Assembly: GCF_031157275.1 (NCBI RefSeq)
Contig: NZ_JAVIFW010000001.1
Span: forward strand, 806,001 to 870,000
Source: Streptomyces sp. LHD-70
GTDB taxonomy: Bacteria; Actinomycetota; Actinomycetes; Streptomycetales; Streptomycetaceae
DNA: 64,000 nucleotides
Reading direction: 5' to 3'
The notes under the pieces were generated by a model, which saw nothing but the letters and a program-made list of their open reading frames with translations, was not told the DNA's origin and did not search any database. The first letter of the stretch is position 1; the number at the start of each line of letters is the position of its first letter. Position numbers and translations under genes: made by a program. Shown one piece after another: positions 62,021 through 64,000 of the stretch.

Positions 62021-62827
62021 ATGGAGCACAGCGCCACCACCCCCACGACCGACGGCGACACCGACGAGGCCTTCCTCGACCGCCTCGCCGACCGCCTCTC
62101 CGCCCTGCCCGCCGTCGAGGCCGTCACCCTCGGCGGCTCACGCGCGCAGGGCACTCACACCGCCGAGAGCGACTGGGACCTGGCCGTGTACTACCGCGAC
62201 GCGGCGACCGGCTCCTTCGACCCCGAGCAACTCCGGCGTACCGCAGTTGAGTTCGGCTGGGAGGGTGAGATCTCCGAGATCGGCGGCTGGGGCGGCGGCG
62301 TGTTCAACGGCGGGGCCTGGCTCACCGTCGAGGGCCGCCGCGTGGACGTGCACTACCGCGACCTGGACGTCGTCGAGCGCGAACTGACCGAGGCCGCACA
62401 GGGCAGATTCCGCTGGGAGCCGCTGATGTTCCACCTGGCCGGCATCCCCAGCTACCTGGTCGTCGCCGAACTGGCCATCAACCGGGTGCTGCGCGGCCGC
62501 CTCCCGCGCCCCGCCTACCCGCAGGCGCTGCGGGCCGCGGCCCCGGGCGTGTGGCGCGGACGCGCGGCGCTCACCCTCATGTACGCCAAGGCCAACCACG
62601 CCCCGCACGGCCGCCTCACCGAGGTCGCGGGCGCGCTCGCCGTCGCCGCGGCCGAGGCGGCACACGCGGTGCTCGCGGAGCGCGGCGAGTGGGTCACGAA
62701 CGAGAAGACGCTCCTCGCCCGCGCCGGTCTGCGCGACCTCGACGCCGTGGTGGCGGGCCTCGCCCCGGAACCCGAGTCCCTGGTACGGGCGGTGGAGCGG
62801 GCCGAGGAGTCGCTGCTCCAGCCGTGA
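62021..62827 (+). CDS. Nucleotidyltransferase-fold protein (aminoglycoside-NTase-like)
   Basis: 268 residues. N-terminal ~110 residues are a Pol-beta-type NTase: GGSRAQGTHTAESDWDLAVY has the GS and DxD catalytic motif, and VDVHYRDLDVVE supplies the third Asp. The C-terminal ~140 residues are helical. Similar stand-alone proteins include kanamycin-type nucleotidyltransferases and toxin-like MNT proteins, but no antitoxin partner is visible, and resistance function is not implied. ATG 62021 follows a TAGCTT box. Confidence 0.85.
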   Translation: MEHSATTPTTDGDTDEAFLDRLADRLSALPAVEAVTLGGSRAQGTHTAESDWDLAVYYRDAATGSFDPEQLRRTAVEFGWEGEISEIGGWGGGVFNGGAWLTVEGRRVDVHYRDLDVVERELTEAAQGRFRWEPLMFHLAGIPSYLVVAELAINRVLRGRLPRPAYPQALRAAAPGVWRGRAALTLMYAKANHAPHGRLTEVAGALAVAAAEAAHAVLAERGEWVTNEKTLLARAGLRDLDAVVAGLAPEPESLVRAVERAEESLLQP

Positions 62828-62831
62828 CGAA

Positions 62832-62866
62832 GGCGGGCCGGGAGCCGCCATCGGCCCCGACCCGCC
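62832..62866. terminator. Imperfect hairpin between convergent genes
   Basis: GGCGGG (62832-62837) pairs with CCCGCC (62861-62866) and CGG/CCG continues the stem past one mismatch. Confidence 0.4.
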
Positions 62867-62867
62867 C

Positions 62868-62904
62868 TCATGCATGCTCACTCGCCTTCATGCATGCTTA
62901 CTCG
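62868..62904. repeat. Two-copy TCATGCATGCT repeat
   Basis: TCATGCATGCTCACTCG (62868-62884) and TCATGCATGCTTACTCG (62888-62904), period 20, just past the protease stop; each contains the palindrome ATGCAT. Confidence 0.75.
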
Positions 62905-62906
62905 GC

Positions 62907-63839
62907 CTACTTGCCCGCGCCCGGCTTCGGCAGCCCGCAGCCCTCCGCGTCCAGGTCGATCTTGCTGCCCGTGCCCACGCACGGCACCATCTGGTACGTC
63001 TGCTGGCCGTAGTTGATGCCCTGGCGGACGGTCACCTTGCCGTTCTCGTCCACCTCGCACGGGTTGTTGACCGTGCACTCCTCGCCGCTCTCGTTCCCGG
63101 TGTTGTTGACGGCGACCACCTTGCCGGTGGCGTCGTCCACGACCGGGGAGCCCGAGGTGCCGCCTATCGTCTTGCAGGCGTCGGTGTAGCGGACCGAGTC
63201 CTTCCAGGTCCAGTCGCCCTCCTTGAGGGTGTGCACGAACCCGTCGATGTCACAGCTGTACGTCTTCTTCCAGTACCCGGAGACGACCGTGATCGCGGTG
63301 CCCGCCGTGGGGCGCTCCGCGTTCAGCTCCAGGGCCTTGATGCCGTAGTCGCTCTCGATCTGCTCGTACGTATCGGTGAGTTCGTACAGCGAGACGTCCG
63401 TGTCGGTCATCGTGCCGTACGCCAGCTTGCTCGCCTTCAGCGTGCCGACCTCGGCGCCCGAGGCGTCGAGAAGGTCGAAGGTGCGGCTCGACGGCTGGTC
63501 CACGAGGACCTCGCCCGGGCCGGGCATCCCGCCGTCCAGGCAGTGCCCGTTGGACATCACGAGCGCCGGGTCGCCGGGCTCGGCGTCCGGGGTGCGGACG
63601 ACCGAGCCGGAACAGTTGCTGAGCGCCACCGTGCCGGCGAAGTCCACAGCCTTCGGCTTCTTCTTCGCCTTGCCGAGCAACTGATCCAGTCCGGCGCCGA
63701 GTTCGGAGCCGGTCGCCGCCTTGCCGGGCGCCGCCTTGCCGGGCGTACCGGCCGCGTCGGCCTGCGCCACGGCGGGTGCGGCGCCCGCTCCGGCGAGCAG
63801 CAGTGCTGCCGCGAACGCGCCGACGAGAGGTTTCTTCAT
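62907..63839 (-). CDS. Secreted trypsin-like serine protease
   Basis: 310 residues, ATG 63839 with GAGGGGA about 8 bases upstream. Signal peptide (KKPLVGAFAAALLLAGAGAAPAVA) then a Lys/Ala/Gly-rich pro-region with PGKAAPGKAA. S1-type triad: SNGHC (His), TDTDVSLYEL (Asp) and GGTSGSPV (Ser). Six or more Cys in the mature part suggest disulfides, including the pair CTVNNPC. Extracellular. The 161 bases upstream to the window end carry its promoter region and no other gene. Confidence 0.88.
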   Translation of the reverse strand: MKKPLVGAFAAALLLAGAGAAPAVAQADAAGTPGKAAPGKAATGSELGAGLDQLLGKAKKKPKAVDFAGTVALSNCSGSVVRTPDAEPGDPALVMSNGHCLDGGMPGPGEVLVDQPSSRTFDLLDASGAEVGTLKASKLAYGTMTDTDVSLYELTDTYEQIESDYGIKALELNAERPTAGTAITVVSGYWKKTYSCDIDGFVHTLKEGDWTWKDSVRYTDACKTIGGTSGSPVVDDATGKVVAVNNTGNESGEECTVNNPCEVDENGKVTVRQGINYGQQTYQMVPCVGTGSKIDLDAEGCGLPKPGAGK

Positions 63840-64000
63840 GTGGGGGTCCCCTCTGTGGCCGAGGGCCTTGGTGCCCTCGGCATTGTCATGCGCATTCTTA
63901 TGGGGTGAGCGCTCTGCGGACAACAGTGCGCGCCTGTCGGACAGTTGAGAGATCGACCGGTTGACAGCCGTCTGACCTCGGGTGAGAGTCACGCGGTGGA

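Overview
The window is high-GC (about 70 percent) actinobacterial DNA, almost certainly from a Streptomyces chromosome. The signs are very strong G/C bias at third codon positions, many GTG and TTG starts, Tat-type signal peptides, typical Streptomyces small families (SPW_0924, DUF6343, PorA-like DUF3068), a griseus-type secreted trypsin, and the neighbourhood pyk - pdtaR - liv transporter - polA - rpsA - coaE. I see no prophage, IS element, CRISPR array or rRNA operon; there is one tRNA gene.

Layout. 1-7610: the tail of a DEAD-box helicase, a secreted tyrosine-phosphatase-like protein, then a steroid C/D-ring catabolism block. In that block ipdA-ipdB-ipdC and echA20 form one reverse operon, divergent from two SDR genes, one of which is a truncated remnant; a KstR2-like palindrome lies between them. 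A zinc-protease-like gene follows. 7611-15016: secreted trypsin, a secreted GH101 endo-alpha-N-acetylgalactosaminidase, a GH35 beta-galactosidase and a divergent AraC regulator. The last three look like one O-glycan regulon, because the same pair of TGGACAAA-type direct repeats lies upstream of GH101 and in the GH35/AraC gap. A 63-base poly-C tract follows the GH101 gene.

15017-24600: chorismate mutase, aminopeptidase N, a two-gene hydroxamate-siderophore precursor operon (PLP decarboxylase plus amine N-hydroxylase) with no assembly synthetase nearby, a SIMPL protein, pyruvate kinase, a standalone HTH-LAGLIDADG protein and a short tRNA with anticodon CAA. 24600-34640: the ANTAR response regulator PdtaR, a complete branched-chain amino-acid ABC transporter (livF-G-M-H-J), a PaaI-type thioesterase and a YdeP-type molybdopterin oxidoreductase. 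34640-46943: polA, a lytic transglycosylase, small membrane proteins, the helicase HrpB, a methyltransferase with no ordinary start codon, and rpsA behind a long leader. 46944-64000: a secreted beta-helix protein, a PAC2 protein, coaE, small proteins, two secreted S1 proteases, an Isoquinoline-1-oxidoreductase-like pair (iorB-iorA), an Hsp15-like S4 protein, an SDR / uracil-DNA glycosylase operon, a NarK-like MFS transporter, a quinone oxidoreductase, a DUF4291 protein and a nucleotidyltransferase.

Two themes recur. Several genes (chorismate mutase, pyk, coaE, hslR-like, SDR, MFS, nucleotidyltransferase) have a TANNNT hexamer ending 6-7 bases before the start codon and no Shine-Dalgarno, which predicts leaderless mRNAs. 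Gene 3' ends carry short tandem duplications spanning the stop codon (polA, uracil-DNA glycosylase, GH35), and convergent gaps carry families of dispersed G/C-rich hairpin elements. All identifications are from reading the sequence; no database search was possible.
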